DNA of 13,735 bases. It comes from B21-G16 sp003644825 [NCBI: Candidatus Zhuqueibacterota bacterium]. Its GTDB lineage: Bacteria; SM23-31; B21-G16. A program made the position numbers and the translations under genes. How positions within the stretch are numbered: the first letter of the stretch is position 1; each line of letters begins with the position of its first letter. Below the pieces are notes generated by a model, which saw nothing but the letters and a program-made list of their open reading frames with translations, did no database searches and had not been told where the DNA came from. The stretch spans positions 1 through 13,735 of the forward strand of contig QNDJ01000011.1 of NCBI GenBank assembly GCA_003644825.1. The letters are read 5' to 3'. Shown here in pieces: positions 6,016 to 13,735 of the stretch.

Positions 6016-6927
6016 TTACATAGTTTTTCTTTTTTTCTTTTGTTCTCTCCAGTTTTGCCATTCTATAAGCACCGGGCTTGCTATAAAAATTGAGGAATAG
6101 GTACCAACAATAATACCAATGAGCAAAGCAAAAGCAAAATTATTTATTACCTCACCACCTGCAACAAACAATACTATAACAACAGTTAAAGTCGTCAAAG
6201 AAGTAATCAAAGTTATACTTAAAGTTTGGTTAATACTTCTATTTATAATATACGTGTACTTTTCCTTTCTTAAAACTTTTAAATTTTCTCTAATTCTGTC
6301 ATATACTACAATAGTATCATTCAAAGAATATCCAACAATCGTCAGAATTGCAGCTACAATAGGTAAATTAAACTCTTTATTAAAAATAAAAAATGCTCCA
6401 AGAGTAATCAAAACATCATGAAATAATGCAATTATTGCACCTATTGCAAATATAAACTCAAATCTCCAGCTTATATATATTAAAATAAACAGCATTGCAA
6501 TTAAAATAGACCATATTGCTCTTCTGATTAACTCACTACCGATCTTTGGTCCTACTTTTTCGAGTCGTTCTTCCTCAAAAGGATTATCTGGAAAATCTTT
6601 TTTGAGAGTTTCTTTTATCAGGTCAGATATCTCTGTTCCTTCTTCTTTTTCCATAGTTCTTATTAAAATTTCCCTTGAACTTCCAAATTCCTTTATTTCG
6701 CTATCTCCAAGATTTATTTTACTTAAAGAAGCTCTTATATCAGAAACCATTACAGGTTCCTTAAACCTCAATTCCATAAGGGTCCCACCTTTAAAATCTA
6801 TACCAAAGTTTGGACCTTTATGAATAAAAAGAAAAATCAAACCAATAATTATTAATGATATAGATATTGTAATAGCTAATCTTCTATTACCTATAAAATC
6901 AATATCCGTATCTTTTACAATTCGCAT
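6016..6927 (-). CDS. secF: Protein translocase subunit SecF
   Basis: A 303-residue inner-membrane protein of the SecD/SecF/RND family. With SecD it uses proton-motive force to pull secretory proteins through SecYEG from the periplasmic side. The first membrane helix is at about 17-36. 'NFGIDFKGGT' at 40-49 opens the periplasmic head, and 'VGPKIGSEL' at 125-133 leads into the five C-terminal helices. The conserved 'GYSLNDTIVVYDRIREN' is at 199-215, followed by 'NQTLSITLITSLTTL' and 'GIIVGTYSSIFIASPV'. A basic tail ends the protein. All main family motifs are present and the length is normal. The gene starts 18 nt after the secD stop with a GGAG 9 nt upstream of the ATG, and is followed 40 nt later by the STAS gene. 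Confidence 0.97.
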   Translation of the reverse strand: MRIVKDTDIDFIGNRRLAITISISLIIIGLIFLFIHKGPNFGIDFKGGTLMELRFKEPVMVSDIRASLSKINLGDSEIKEFGSSREILIRTMEKEEGTEISDLIKETLKKDFPDNPFEEERLEKVGPKIGSELIRRAIWSILIAMLFILIYISWRFEFIFAIGAIIALFHDVLITLGAFFIFNKEFNLPIVAAILTIVGYSLNDTIVVYDRIRENLKVLRKEKYTYIINRSINQTLSITLITSLTTLTVVIVLFVAGGEVINNFAFALLIGIIVGTYSSIFIASPVLIEWQNWREQKKKRKTM

Positions 6928-6945
6928 TTCCTTTTCTCCATATAA

Positions 6946-8898
6946 TTAAATGCTCAGTTTTCTTAATGCAAAGTGTGCTGTAATAAAATCAAAAATTACC
7001 CTTGTAACAACAATAGCAGTAAACATACTTGCAATAATTCCTATAGACAGAGTAACACCGAATCCTTTTATAGCCCCTGTTCCAAATTGATACAGTACAA
7101 TTGCTGTAATTAATGTTGTAACGTTTGCATCCAGAATTGTTCTGAATGCTCTGGAGTATCCCGCATCAATAGAAGCCCTAATTGTTTTTCCGGTTCTTAA
7201 TTCCTCTCTAATACGTTCAAAAATAAGAACATTTGCATCAACTGCCATACCTATAGTTAGAATTATACCGGCAATCCCTGGCAGGGTTAATGTTGCATGA
7301 AATCCTGCTAAAATCGCCAGCACAAATATTATATTTAAAAGCAATGCCACGTTCGCAATAATACCTGAAAATCTATAATATAATATCATAAATGCAATAA
7401 CCATAACAAATCCTATAATTGCAGACCAGGTTCCTTTCTTTATAGAGTCTACACCAAGAGAAGGACCCACAGTTCGTTCTTCAATTATCTGTACCGGAGC
7501 TCTGAATGCTCCAGCTCTCAGAACAATAGCAAGAAGTTTAGCCTCATCCATATTACTCATTCCTTCTATACTGGACCTTCCATCTGCAATTCTTGTTCTT
7601 ACAACAGGTGCAGAATACACCTGATCATCAAGTAAGATGGCAATTCTTTTCCCGACATTTGCACTTGTAACTCTTGACCATATCCTTGAACCATAACTAT
7701 TCATACTCATAGTAACAATGGGCATCCCTGCACTCGTCGGGCTATACCCACTGCCAATGTCTGCCTGAGCATTCGTTATAACACTTCCATCAAGTTCAGC
7801 ATCCTTTTTAACGAGTAATAATTCATAATAACCCGTTCCTGACGGGTCTGTATAAACCGGTGCATAAGACCACACAAACGTTGCATCTTTTGGAATTAAT
7901 TTTTTTACTTCAGGCATATTGAGTATTGTTTTCACAGCCGGAACATTCTTCTCGGGTACCCCAATAGAACCACCATAAGATGATAAATTTCTCAATAACG
8001 CAAGGAACGGGTCTTCTCCGAAAGTCTGGGCATCTACCACTACAGTTGTGTCTCCTGTAGTATCCATCTGTGTATTATCCAGAGCTTCTTTAGAACCAAA
8101 AAGTTCAGCAAGGCTTATTTCTTCATCTTTACTGGGTTTTTTTGCTTCTACCTTTGTTGTATCTGTTGAATCTATTTTTGCTTCAGCTAATTTTGTAGTA
8201 TCTTCTTTAATTCCTTTTGCTTTATTTCTCTGCCTTTTAAGCAGGTTATTTATATCTTTTATTACTGAATTAACGACCTCGGGGTCTTTCAGAAGTCTGA
8301 ACTCCAATCGAGCTGTTTTTCCAATCAGTTCCCTTGCTCTGTTTATATTCTGAATACCCGGCAACTCTACAATAATTCTTCTTGAACCCTCTTTCTGAAT
8401 ACTCGGTTCAGAAACACCAAACTGATTAACTCTGCTCCTTAAAATCTGAAGAGCTTTATCAACAGCATCTTTTGCCTCATTTTTCAAATAATCTATTGCG
8501 TTTTTTCCGGCTCTTCTTTCACTTTCAAAGTATCTGTTTAATTTTATCTTTTTTTCATTTGCTAACTTCCCGAATATATCAAGAAAATCCCCTTTAGTTT
8601 CTTTTTCAACTTTTATAGCCTCAGATAAAAGTTGATAAAATTTTTCATCTTTTACACTGGCAAGATTTTCTACAAGTTTGGGAAGGTCTACTTCCAATAC
8701 AAGATGCATTCCACCCTTCAAATCAAGGCCTCTTTTTATAGCTTTTTTCTCCAGCTCGGTTATTTTACCCACAAGGGCTGGATTATTCCTGTCTTCTTGA
8801 GTATAAGTCTCAACCTTATAAGTCGGATAAAGATAATATAAAGCAAAAAATACAGCAAGGAAAATAATTATCCATCTAAATGTATTTTTTCTTCTCAT
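6946..8898 (-). CDS. secD: Protein translocase subunit SecD
   Basis: A 650-residue partner of SecF. Helix 1 is at about 8-25. The periplasmic region starts with 'GLDLKGGMHLVLEV' at 57-70 and contains 'ILRSRVNQFGVSEPSIQKEG' at 152-171 and 'IIVELPGI'. After 'RTVGPSLG' at 475-482 come the helices, with 'GMAVDANVLIFERIREE' at 550-566. This is the RND signature holding the conserved Asp, and is intact. The protein carries a low-complexity, Lys/Asp/Thr-rich insert at about 222-290 (repeated D-T-T, S-T-D-T-T and A-K-K-P) between the two parts of the periplasmic head; similar unconserved spacers are common in SecD. A near-perfect AGGAGGT is 11 nt before the ATG. It lies 31 nt downstream of the dehydrogenase gene and 18 nt upstream of secF. 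Confidence 0.97.
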   Translation of the reverse strand: MRRKNTFRWIIIFLAVFFALYYLYPTYKVETYTQEDRNNPALVGKITELEKKAIKRGLDLKGGMHLVLEVDLPKLVENLASVKDEKFYQLLSEAIKVEKETKGDFLDIFGKLANEKKIKLNRYFESERRAGKNAIDYLKNEAKDAVDKALQILRSRVNQFGVSEPSIQKEGSRRIIVELPGIQNINRARELIGKTARLEFRLLKDPEVVNSVIKDINNLLKRQRNKAKGIKEDTTKLAEAKIDSTDTTKVEAKKPSKDEEISLAELFGSKEALDNTQMDTTGDTTVVVDAQTFGEDPFLALLRNLSSYGGSIGVPEKNVPAVKTILNMPEVKKLIPKDATFVWSYAPVYTDPSGTGYYELLLVKKDAELDGSVITNAQADIGSGYSPTSAGMPIVTMSMNSYGSRIWSRVTSANVGKRIAILLDDQVYSAPVVRTRIADGRSSIEGMSNMDEAKLLAIVLRAGAFRAPVQIIEERTVGPSLGVDSIKKGTWSAIIGFVMVIAFMILYYRFSGIIANVALLLNIIFVLAILAGFHATLTLPGIAGIILTIGMAVDANVLIFERIREELRTGKTIRASIDAGYSRAFRTILDANVTTLITAIVLYQFGTGAIKGFGVTLSIGIIASMFTAIVVTRVIFDFITAHFALRKLSI

Positions 8899-8909
8899 TT
8901 TATGTATAT

Positions 8910-8916
8910 ACCTCCT
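8910..8916 (-). promoter_or_regulatory. Strong Shine-Dalgarno of secD
   Basis: AGGAGGT on the minus strand, 11 nt before the secD ATG. It is the best ribosome binding site in the window; most neighbours have weak or no such site, so secD may be translated more strongly than the genes before it. Confidence 0.7.
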
Positions 8917-8929
8917 GCGAACATAAAAA

Positions 8930-9910
8930 TTAAAACCCCAGTTCTCTATCTACAACATTCTTTAAAGGTTTACCTGTAAAAAATAACTGTAAATTTTCTG
9001 AAAATGATTTTCCAACCTCATCAATATATCCCTCGAAGTTTCCACCAATATGAGGGGTCATAACAACATTCGGTAAATCGAAAAGTTCACTATCCTCTGG
9101 TAATGGTTCATTATAATAAACATCAGTACCAAAACCTTTTATTTTTCCTTCTTTCAGAACCTTTATAAGATATTCTTCATCAATTAATTTTCCTCTTGCA
9201 ATATTAATTAAAACAGAATCCGGTTTTAACAAATCCAGCTCTTCTTTACCAAGAATGTGAAAAGTTTCTTCTGTTAAAGGCAACGAAAGAACTATATAAT
9301 CCATTATTTTTATAATATTTTTTAACTCTTCTTTTTTAAAGAATACATCAACAAAAGTTTTTTTACCTGTATCTCTATCCATTCCATAAATTTTCATACC
9401 AAAAGCCTTACCAAGCTTTGCTATTTCTGTTCCAATAGCCCCTAATCCGAGAATTCCAAGTATTTTTCCTCTAAGTGTACTGGTCTGAACAGAAAAATTC
9501 CATTTTTCCCATTTTCTTTTTACTTTAAACTCAATTGCTTTATCAATACACCTTGCAAAATAAAGCATAAAAGCAAAAGAATGTTCTGCAACATTATGAT
9601 TATTTATTCCTCTTGAAGTAGTAAGAATTATATCACTATGGAGCAACTCTGGATAAAGTGTATGGTCTATTCCCACTGAGGCAAAATGAATCCATTTCAA
9701 TTTATTTGCCCGTTCTAAAGATTCCTTTTCAAAAACAAAACATAACGCAACATCACAATCAAATATAAAATCTTTTATATCTTGCTGTTTACAGAACAAA
9801 ATATTTATTTCCTTATTATTTTTATATGCCACTTCTTCAATAGTGTTCCTTAATTTTCCTCTTCTTTTTTCATTTTTTGTAACAGCAACAAGAATCTTTA
9901 ATCTGTTCAT
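8930..9910 (-). CDS. D-2-hydroxyacid dehydrogenase (NAD(P)-dependent)
   Basis: A 326-residue enzyme of the D-isomer-specific 2-hydroxyacid dehydrogenase family, which interconverts 2-keto acids and D-2-hydroxyacids in the cytoplasm. The substrate-binding half (1-100) carries 'WIHFASVGIDH' at 73-83. The Rossmann half has the dinucleotide motif G-L-G-A-I-G at 155-160. The catalytic set is complete: Arg239 in 'NIARGKLID', Glu268 in 'YYNEPLP' and His287 in 'TPHIGG'. The length fits glyoxylate/hydroxypyruvate reductase or phosphoglycerate-dehydrogenase-like members without a regulatory ACT domain. Substrate and cofactor cannot be chosen from sequence alone: the end of the second strand reads Y-G-M-D-R-D, with both an acidic and a basic residue. 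It starts 3 nt after the amidase stop, so the two are almost certainly co-translated. Its own upstream site is weak (GGGAA about 12 nt away). Confidence 0.92.
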   Translation of the reverse strand: MNRLKILVAVTKNEKRRGKLRNTIEEVAYKNNKEINILFCKQQDIKDFIFDCDVALCFVFEKESLERANKLKWIHFASVGIDHTLYPELLHSDIILTTSRGINNHNVAEHSFAFMLYFARCIDKAIEFKVKRKWEKWNFSVQTSTLRGKILGILGLGAIGTEIAKLGKAFGMKIYGMDRDTGKKTFVDVFFKKEELKNIIKIMDYIVLSLPLTEETFHILGKEELDLLKPDSVLINIARGKLIDEEYLIKVLKEGKIKGFGTDVYYNEPLPEDSELFDLPNVVMTPHIGGNFEGYIDEVGKSFSENLQLFFTGKPLKNVVDRELGF

Positions 9911-9913
9911 ATT

Positions 9914-10732
9914 TTATATTTTCCCGAATAAGACATCTGAATCCTGGTCCCTGAGTAGAGGAAACCCTAACCTTGCATACCTTATCATTTCCAGGTCAAT
10001 TTTTTCAATGACCAGTTCTTCATTAAACTGACTCCCTTTGCAGAGGATTTCTCCACCAGGCTTAAATACTGCCGAACCACCCCAGAAATTAATACCGTTT
10101 TCGTATCCTACCCTGTTTACCATCAGTATATAAACCCCATATATCATAGAATAAAATTTACAAATCAAATAATCCTTCGACATTGATATATTTCCATCTT
10201 TGTTGAATCTGGATGGACTCGCCTGAAGAAAAATCAATATCTTCGCCCCATATCTTACCATTGTTTCTGTTATTATAGGATGCCAGGTATCTTCACATAT
10301 TTCAATTCCAACCTTTCCAAAAGCGGTATTAATTAAACTCAGTTCATTTCCTTTAGAAAAATCTCTCATTTCATCAAACATTCCATAATTAGGTAGAAAT
10401 ATCTTCCTGTGATAACCTGAAACTTCACCTTTACTTATATAAAGAGATGTATTATAATATTTGCTATCACATTCCTCAACAAATCCAAAAACAAGGTCTG
10501 GTCCTGCAATTGTTTCCTTTTTCAAAAAATTAATTTCTTCTGAATCCCTTTTTAATCCAACTTCCGATACTAATTCCTTAAGAAAATATCCGCTTAAACT
10601 TAATTCAGGAAATACTACAAGTTCAGCATTATTTTTTCTTGCTTCCCTTATAAAAGAAATATGTTTTTCTAAATTTTTTTTGATATTTCCTAACTTACAA
10701 TCTATCTGAGCCAGACCAACTGTTAATTTCAT
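9914..10732 (-). CDS. Carbon-nitrogen hydrolase, similar to the NAD synthetase glutaminase domain
   Basis: A 272-residue nitrilase-superfamily amidase with a complete catalytic triad: Glu43 in 'FPELSLSGY', Lys110 in 'YHRKIFLPNYGMFDE' and Cys146 in 'GIEICEDTWHP'. The lysine box with 'LPNYGxFDExRxFxxG' and the 'ICEDxW' box are the forms found in the glutaminase domain of glutamine-dependent NAD+ synthetase (NadE). Here, however, the protein ends after the amidase domain, so it is a stand-alone enzyme. It could supply ammonia to a separate NadE or hydrolyse an unrelated amide; nothing in the window encodes the synthetase half. The ATG has no Shine-Dalgarno in the 36-nt gap after metG, so translation may depend on ribosomes arriving from metG. 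The dehydrogenase gene follows after 3 nt. The family is secure, the substrate unknown. Confidence 0.9.
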   Translation of the reverse strand: MKLTVGLAQIDCKLGNIKKNLEKHISFIREARKNNAELVVFPELSLSGYFLKELVSEVGLKRDSEEINFLKKETIAGPDLVFGFVEECDSKYYNTSLYISKGEVSGYHRKIFLPNYGMFDEMRDFSKGNELSLINTAFGKVGIEICEDTWHPIITETMVRYGAKILIFLQASPSRFNKDGNISMSKDYLICKFYSMIYGVYILMVNRVGYENGINFWGGSAVFKPGGEILCKGSQFNEELVIEKIDLEMIRYARLGFPLLRDQDSDVLFGKI

Positions 10733-10768
10733 TTTAATCTAATCAGTTATAGTTAAAGTAAAATAAAA

Positions 10769-12808
10769 TCATCTGACCCGACTACCTGCAGGTATATCTT
10801 TTTCAACTGTAATCAGAGATAAATCATCATCAGAAACAGCAGCCAATAACATACCATTAGATTGTATTCCTCTTATAGTAGCAGGTTTCAGATTAGCAAC
10901 AATAACAATATTTTTTCCAACCATATCTTCAGGAGAATATTGTTCTGAGATTCCAGCTATAACCTGCCTTTTTCCTTTACCATCATCGACTTCCATTTTT
11001 AACAATTTATCAGTTTTAGGAACCCTTTCAGCTTTTAATACCCTCGCAACTCTTAAATCAACTTTCATAAATTCATTAATATCAATCAATTCAGGTTCAG
11101 GTTTTTCTTCCTTTTTCTCGGACATATCAAGAACCCCCTCCAATTTTTTTATTTCAGGAATTATATCTTTATCTTCTATCTTTTTGAACAATATAAAGGG
11201 CTCGCCAAGTTTATGCCCGCCTCTCAATTTTTCATTTAAAAATTCTGTCCAGTTAAGTTTGTCTTTCCATTTATCCAGATTCAACATTTTTAAAATTTTA
11301 CCCGATGAAAAGGGCATAAAGCTATATATAGCAAGAGCAAGAACCCGGGTTATCTCGAGGCATAAATAAATAGTTGTTCTGCATCTTTCTGGATTTCCCT
11401 TAATTGTTTTCCAGGGCTGTTCATCATTAAAATATTTATTTGCAAGCCGGGCAATATTCATCACTTCCAGAATAGCTTTTCTGAATTCAAAATTCTCAAT
11501 CATTCTTCCAGAGTTATCAAGAAATGTATATATCCTATCAAGAATTTCCCGGTCATTTTCGTTAAACTCTCCTGGCAAGGGAACAACACCATCATAGTTA
11601 ACTTTCACAAAACTCAAGGTCCTATTTATAAAATTCCCCAGAATATCTGCGAGTTCAGAATTATTCCGTTCCTGAAAATATTTCCAGGAAAAATCAGTAT
11701 CTCTTGTTTCAGGAAGTATAGTGGTTAAAGCGTACCTCAATGGGTCCGGCGGAAACTTTGACAGATAATCATCCAGCCATACAGCGAAATTCCTGCTTGT
11801 AGAAATCTTCTGACCCTCCAGATTCAGAAATTCATTAGCTATTACGTTATCAGGAAGGTTAAATTCTCCATATCCCATTAACATAATTGGAAAAAATATT
11901 GCATGAAATACAATATTATCTTTTCCTATAAAGTGATATAACTTCGCATCAGGGTTTTTCCAGTATTCTTTCCACCTGTCAGGGGTTCCATTTTTAATTG
12001 CCCATTCCTTTGTTGAAGAAATATAACCAATAGGAGCATCAAACCATACATATAATACTTTTCCTTTTGCTTCTTCTAAAGGAACAGGCACACCCCATTC
12101 CAGGTCTCTGGTCACTGCTCTATCTTCAAGACCTTCGTTAAACCAGCCAAGGCAGAAATTTATAACGTTTTCTCTCCATCCCTTTTTTGATAATATCCAG
12201 TTTTTTATTTTTTCCTGAAAATTACCTAACGGAATATACCAGTGATAAGTCTCTTTAATTATAGGTGTGGTTAAGCAAATTTTACATTTCGGCTCAAGGA
12301 TTTTTGTTTGTTCAAGCCATTTTCCACAATTTTCACACTGGTCACCTCGAGCACCTTTTTTCTTACAATAAGGGCATATACCCTCAACAAATCTATCAGC
12401 CAGAAACCTTTTGCACTTAGGACAGTACAATTGTTTTGTTCTTTTTTTCTTCAGGAAACCTTTTTCGTACAGTTTTAGAAAAAAATCCTGAGACGTTTCA
12501 TAATGTATTTTAAGAGTTGTTCTGGAAAAATTATCAAATTTTATACCAAATTTTTCAAAACTCTCTTTATGAATTTTATAATACTTATCTACAATATCTT
12601 TTGGTGATATACCCTTTTTCTCAGCTTCAATAGTTATAGGTACTCCGTGCTCATCCGTTCCACAGATATATATTATATCTGCTCCTCTTAATCTTTTATA
12701 CCTTACAAATATATCAGCAGGTAAGTAGGCACCTGCAAGATGCCCCAGATGTATCGGACCATTGGCATAAGGCAGGGCACTTGTTACTATAATTTTTTCT
12801 TTTCTCAT
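10769..12808 (-). CDS. metG: Methionyl-tRNA synthetase
   Basis: A 679-residue class I synthetase that charges tRNA-Met. The HIGH motif is H-L-G-H at 20-23, followed by 'GTDEHG' at 50-55. The zinc-binding connective domain has four CxxC pairs at 129/132, 145/148, 158/161 and 175/178, the two-knuckle form. 'WFDAPIGY' at 255-262 lines the active site. The KMSKS loop is K-I-S-T-S-R at 334-339, a variant of the KFSxSR/KMSTSR forms of the MetG1 group. After the anticodon-binding helices, a Lys/Glu-rich linker at about 562-574 leads to a C-terminal EMAPII/Trbp111-type tRNA-binding domain (575-679, 'INEFMKVDLRVARVL'), which dimerises and improves tRNA binding. An in-frame TAG just upstream fixes the start near ATG 12808. 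There is no good Shine-Dalgarno, and a hairpin lies 18 nt before the ATG. The gene follows the PSP1-domain gene, an order also known from Firmicutes. Confidence 0.97.
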   Translation of the reverse strand: MRKEKIIVTSALPYANGPIHLGHLAGAYLPADIFVRYKRLRGADIIYICGTDEHGVPITIEAEKKGISPKDIVDKYYKIHKESFEKFGIKFDNFSRTTLKIHYETSQDFFLKLYEKGFLKKKRTKQLYCPKCKRFLADRFVEGICPYCKKKGARGDQCENCGKWLEQTKILEPKCKICLTTPIIKETYHWYIPLGNFQEKIKNWILSKKGWRENVINFCLGWFNEGLEDRAVTRDLEWGVPVPLEEAKGKVLYVWFDAPIGYISSTKEWAIKNGTPDRWKEYWKNPDAKLYHFIGKDNIVFHAIFFPIMLMGYGEFNLPDNVIANEFLNLEGQKISTSRNFAVWLDDYLSKFPPDPLRYALTTILPETRDTDFSWKYFQERNNSELADILGNFINRTLSFVKVNYDGVVPLPGEFNENDREILDRIYTFLDNSGRMIENFEFRKAILEVMNIARLANKYFNDEQPWKTIKGNPERCRTTIYLCLEITRVLALAIYSFMPFSSGKILKMLNLDKWKDKLNWTEFLNEKLRGGHKLGEPFILFKKIEDKDIIPEIKKLEGVLDMSEKKEEKPEPELIDINEFMKVDLRVARVLKAERVPKTDKLLKMEVDDGKGKRQVIAGISEQYSPEDMVGKNIVIVANLKPATIRGIQSNGMLLAAVSDDDLSLITVEKDIPAGSRVR

Positions 12809-12826
12809 AATTTTCTACATAATAAA

Positions 12827-12848
12827 AGCCGAACCTTCCTGCCCGGCT
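12827..12848 (-). terminator. Hairpin with T-rich tail between PSP1 gene and metG (terminator or attenuator)
   Basis: On the minus strand AGCCG (12848-12844) pairs with CGGCT (12831-12827). Two G-U pairs and one C-G extend the stem to 8 pairs around the loop AGGAAG. It is preceded by ACAAAAG and followed by TTTATTATG, the arrangement of an intrinsic terminator. It sits in the 65-nt gap, only 18 nt from the metG ATG, leaving no room for a promoter after it. It may reduce read-through into metG or be a conditional structure. Confidence 0.45.
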
Positions 12849-12873
12849 CATCTTTTGTAAAAAAATATAAAAA

Positions 12874-13725
12874 TTACTGGTTTTCCTCATCAATTTCTGT
12901 TTTTTCTTCCACACATTCTGGTTCATTTTTCATCAATTCTTTAGCCTCTTCAAGGGTTATCCTATCCCATTCATCATTCTCATATCTCAAATATATAATA
13001 TCTTTGAAAATATCTATTTTTTCTACTTTTCCAGCACCTTTTGAAGTTTTAATAATACTATCCATAGGTGGAAATTTTTTAAGGGACTCCTCATACAAAT
13101 CTTTTTCATACAATAAACAACACATCAACCGCCCACAGCAACCCGATAATTTTGAAGGATTTATCGAAAGGTTTTGTTCTTTTGCATACTGTGAAGATAT
13201 AGGTTCAAATTCTCTCAGAAAAGCTGTACAGCATAATTTATATCCACAAATACCACATCCACTAACCCTTTTTGCTTCATCTCTGATTCCTATCTGCCTC
13301 AGTTCAATCCTTGTTTTGTATTCAGCAGCCAGGTCTTTTACCAGCTCCCTGAAATCAACCCTTTTATCAGCTGTAAAAAAGAAAGTAAGCTTATTTCCAT
13401 CAAACTGGTATTCTGAATCTATTAACTTCATATTCAAACCTCTTTTTACAGCCAGTTCTTTACATTTCATTAGAGCTTTTTCTTCTTTCTTTCTCAACTT
13501 TTTTAGTCTTCTTACTTCTTCTTTTTCAGCCTTTCTTATTACTTCCAGAAGCTGTTCTTTATCTTTAACGCAGGGAGCTTTAATACACGTATGATGTATT
13601 CTTCCTAAATCAATTCCCTTTTCTGCTTGAACTATCACATAATCACCAACTTTAAAGGGAAATTGCTGGGGATTTTTATAAAACTCAAGCCTGTATCCTT
13701 TAAATTCTACCTCTACAAAATCCAT
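12874..13725 (-). CDS. ricT: PSP1-domain protein, RicT/YaaT family
   Basis: A 283-residue cytoplasmic protein. The N-terminal part (about 1-60) is a beta domain with 'GDYVIVQAEKGIDLGRI'. A charged, possibly coiled helix of Lys/Glu/Arg repeats runs at about 60-95. The PSP1 core carries two Cys-rich boxes: 'SGCGICGYKLCCTAFL' with Cys at 157, 160, 165 and 166, and 'SGCCGRLMCCLLYE' with Cys at 196, 197, 202 and 203. In Bacillus subtilis the homologue RicT (YaaT) forms an iron-sulfur complex with RicA and RicF that promotes RNase Y-dependent mRNA processing and affects sporulation and competence. Whether that role holds here is unknown. The extra acidic tail (about 265-283) is species-specific. 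The ATG at 13725 is complete, but only 10 nt of upstream sequence is in the window and shows no ribosome binding site. It probably begins or continues the run into metG. Confidence 0.93.
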   Translation of the reverse strand: MDFVEVEFKGYRLEFYKNPQQFPFKVGDYVIVQAEKGIDLGRIHHTCIKAPCVKDKEQLLEVIRKAEKEEVRRLKKLRKKEEKALMKCKELAVKRGLNMKLIDSEYQFDGNKLTFFFTADKRVDFRELVKDLAAEYKTRIELRQIGIRDEAKRVSGCGICGYKLCCTAFLREFEPISSQYAKEQNLSINPSKLSGCCGRLMCCLLYEKDLYEESLKKFPPMDSIIKTSKGAGKVEKIDIFKDIIYLRYENDEWDRITLEEAKELMKNEPECVEEKTEIDEENQ

Positions 13726-13735
13726 ATTAAAAAAC

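Noticed and set aside
12714-12926. Small minus-strand frame with ATG in the hairpin region before metG, possibly a leader peptide
   Set aside because: It runs 90 nt into metG out of frame, has no run of Met codons, and its upstream part is the tail of the PSP1 gene in another frame. No sign of a leader-peptide attenuator.
12740-13594. 284-codon open frame on the plus strand opposite the PSP1 and metG starts
   Set aside because: It lies almost wholly antisense to the PSP1-domain gene, which has family-specific Cys boxes. Its translation is Ser/Phe/Leu-rich, as expected from the complement of Lys/Glu-rich AT-rich codons, and shows no domain.

Overview
The window is strongly AT-rich, and every gene but one is read on the minus strand. 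It looks like a piece of chromosome from a diderm (Gram-negative-type) bacterium. The support is a short Omp85-type outer-membrane barrel ending in phenylalanine, a lipoprotein with a lipobox, split SecD/SecF, and a bacterial MetRS with a C-terminal tRNA-binding domain. The mix of bactofilin, STAS, polymer-domain barrel and DUF4097-type proteins resembles low-GC members of the FCB group or WOR-3/Cloacimonadota-like candidate phyla. That assignment is inference from gene flavour, not from a marker search. There are no rRNA or tRNA genes, CRISPR arrays, transposases or phage genes, and no gap over 300 bases.

Layout, in the direction of transcription (right to left). (1) 13725-5219 is a tightly packed gene train: PSP1-domain protein (RicT/YaaT type), metG, a nitrilase-family amidase, a D-2-hydroxyacid dehydrogenase, secD, secF, a STAS protein and a bactofilin. 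Spacings are 3 to 65 nt, so it is probably one or two transcription units. A hairpin with a T-rich tail sits between the PSP1 gene and metG. (2) A 197-nt gap (5022-5218) with an inverted repeat overlapping an extended -10-like element precedes an outer-membrane barrel protein (5021-3438). Its periplasmic part is a bactofilin-like repeat instead of POTRA domains. It ends at a convincing intrinsic terminator (3411-3378). (3) A second cluster, 3279-289, encodes a secreted DUF4097/toast-rack-like protein, a second DUF4097-like protein built of about 19-residue acidic 'DEG' repeats, a lipoprotein, and a multi-pass membrane protein. These overlap or nearly touch. (4) At the left edge the 3' part of a DUF2752-family gene runs on the plus strand and overlaps the membrane-protein gene tail to tail by 31 nt.

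Functionally, the right half is housekeeping: translation, protein export and small-molecule metabolism. The left half is cell-envelope: SecDF drives export, a cytoplasmic bactofilin and STAS protein follow it, and then come a run of exported beta-repeat proteins, a barrel and a lipoprotein. The most unusual points are the POTRA-less barrel with a bactofilin-like plug, the DEG-repeat protein that has no signal peptide and no clear ribosome binding site although its neighbours are exported (possible frameshift or fusion with the upstream gene), and the hairpin in front of metG.
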